Part shown: positions 63,743 to 64,000 of the stretch, one piece after another | How the letters are laid out: every line of letters begins with the position of its first letter | Position numbering within the stretch: position 1 is the first letter of the stretch | Assembly: GCF_001306175.1 (NCBI RefSeq) | Contig: NZ_LGKN01000005.1 | Location: forward strand, 62,001-126,000 | DNA length: 64,000 nucleotides | Direction: 5' to 3' | Source: Ardenticatena maritima | GTDB lineage: Bacteria; Chloroflexota; Anaerolineae; Ardenticatenales; Ardenticatenaceae | Notes under the pieces: generated by a model | Databases searched by the model: none | Seen by the model: the letters and a program-made list of their open reading frames with translations, nothing else | What the model was told of the DNA's origin: nothing | Position numbers and translations under genes: made by a program

Positions 63743-64000
63743 TCAAGAAGTCATTTTGGCTGTGTTGCCCACGTCTTCCAACACCACATCAAACAGATGC
63801 ACCTGCTCCGTGGGAAGCATGTGCAAAATGGCTCGTGAGATACGCCCCTGCTCATGGGAAAGCGGCTTCCCGTTGAGCATGACCGACTGCACGCGATACC
63901 GCTCCGGCGGCAGACGTTGCGGGTTGTGATACCGCACGCGCAACCGCCACTGCGAAAAGCGTGTTTCGATTTCCGCGTTCCCCTGCTCATCAAACTGTTC
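63743..64000 (-). CDS. C-terminus of an unidentified protein, truncated by window edge
   Basis: The last 85 codons of a minus-strand gene whose start is right of the window. The end reads like a beta-sandwich C-terminal domain (VRYHNPQRLPPERYRVQSV, then MLNGKPLSHEQGR), vaguely like the C-termini of GH94-type phosphorylases or related sugar enzymes. It stops 12 nt before the GH3 start, so both may share an operon. Family is not established. Confidence 0.55.
   Translation of the reverse strand, partial: EQFDEQGNAEIETRFSQWRLRVRYHNPQRLPPERYRVQSVMLNGKPLSHEQGRISRAILHMLPTEQVHLFDVVLEDVGNTAKMTS

Overview
The window looks like a chromosomal segment of a moderately GC-rich, probably thermophilic bacterium, most plausibly a member of the Chloroflexota (Ardenticatenia/Anaerolineae-like). 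This placement is inferred from a Thermus-type xylose isomerase, long Thr-Pro repeat proteins of the kind common in Chloroflexota, a Dehalococcoides-like tmRNA tag and a full set of bacterial housekeeping genes. No 16S rRNA is present to confirm it.

Layout. 1-6.2 kb: the 3' part of priA, a membrane protein with a cyclic-nucleotide-binding domain and two bacterial PH domains, cobQ and a small lipoprotein. 6.2-12.1 kb: a minus-strand pentose operon (GH3 glycosidase, xylA, xylB, mutarotase-like protein). 12.3-18.2 kb: a minus-strand pair, a receiver/membrane sensor/HAMP/class III cyclase followed by a 1198-residue Thr-Pro-repeat protein with lamin-tail-like domains. 18.5-18.8 kb: thioredoxin.

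19.1-29.9 kb is the most interesting part. It is a plus-strand type I CRISPR-Cas operon: small winged-helix regulator, WYL regulator, cas3, cas8, cas7, cas5, cas6, cas1, cas2, cas4. Cas3 carries its HD nuclease domain C-terminal to the helicase. Inside cas8 there is a perfect 8-nt Shine-Dalgarno sequence 6 nt before an in-frame ATG, predicting a separately translated 153-residue small subunit (Cas11). The small regulator's ribosome binding site lies inside a nested hairpin, and a 14-bp perfect inverted repeat separates cas5 and cas6. No CRISPR array lies in the window.

30-44 kb: a CBS-ACT protein, a rhodanese lipoprotein, glycogen phosphorylase, an unknown protein plus a 7TM protein, an OmpR-type response regulator with a large histidine kinase, an acyl-CoA synthetase, a YbaK-type deacylase, an SsnA-like aminohydrolase and a DinB protein. 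44.3-49.7 kb: tmRNA, a glycosyltransferase overlapping the pseudouridine-degradation pair psuG/psuK, a second membrane glycosyltransferase and an isolated 5S rRNA gene. 49.8-58 kb: moaC, an ECF sigma factor with an anti-sigma-like partner, rpsF-rpsR, a two-parvulin-domain foldase, recA, an esterase and a Gfo/Idh/MocA oxidoreductase. 58-64 kb: a lipoprotein, a GT39-type membrane glycosyltransferase, a PA14-containing GH3 glucosidase and the C-terminus of an unidentified protein running off the right edge.

Many genes end at strong intrinsic terminators. Several promoters share a TATACT -10 hexamer with a 16-nt spacer, including those of 5S rRNA and tmRNA. No insertion sequence, prophage or tRNA gene was recognised. 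All family assignments were made by reading motifs, without database searches.
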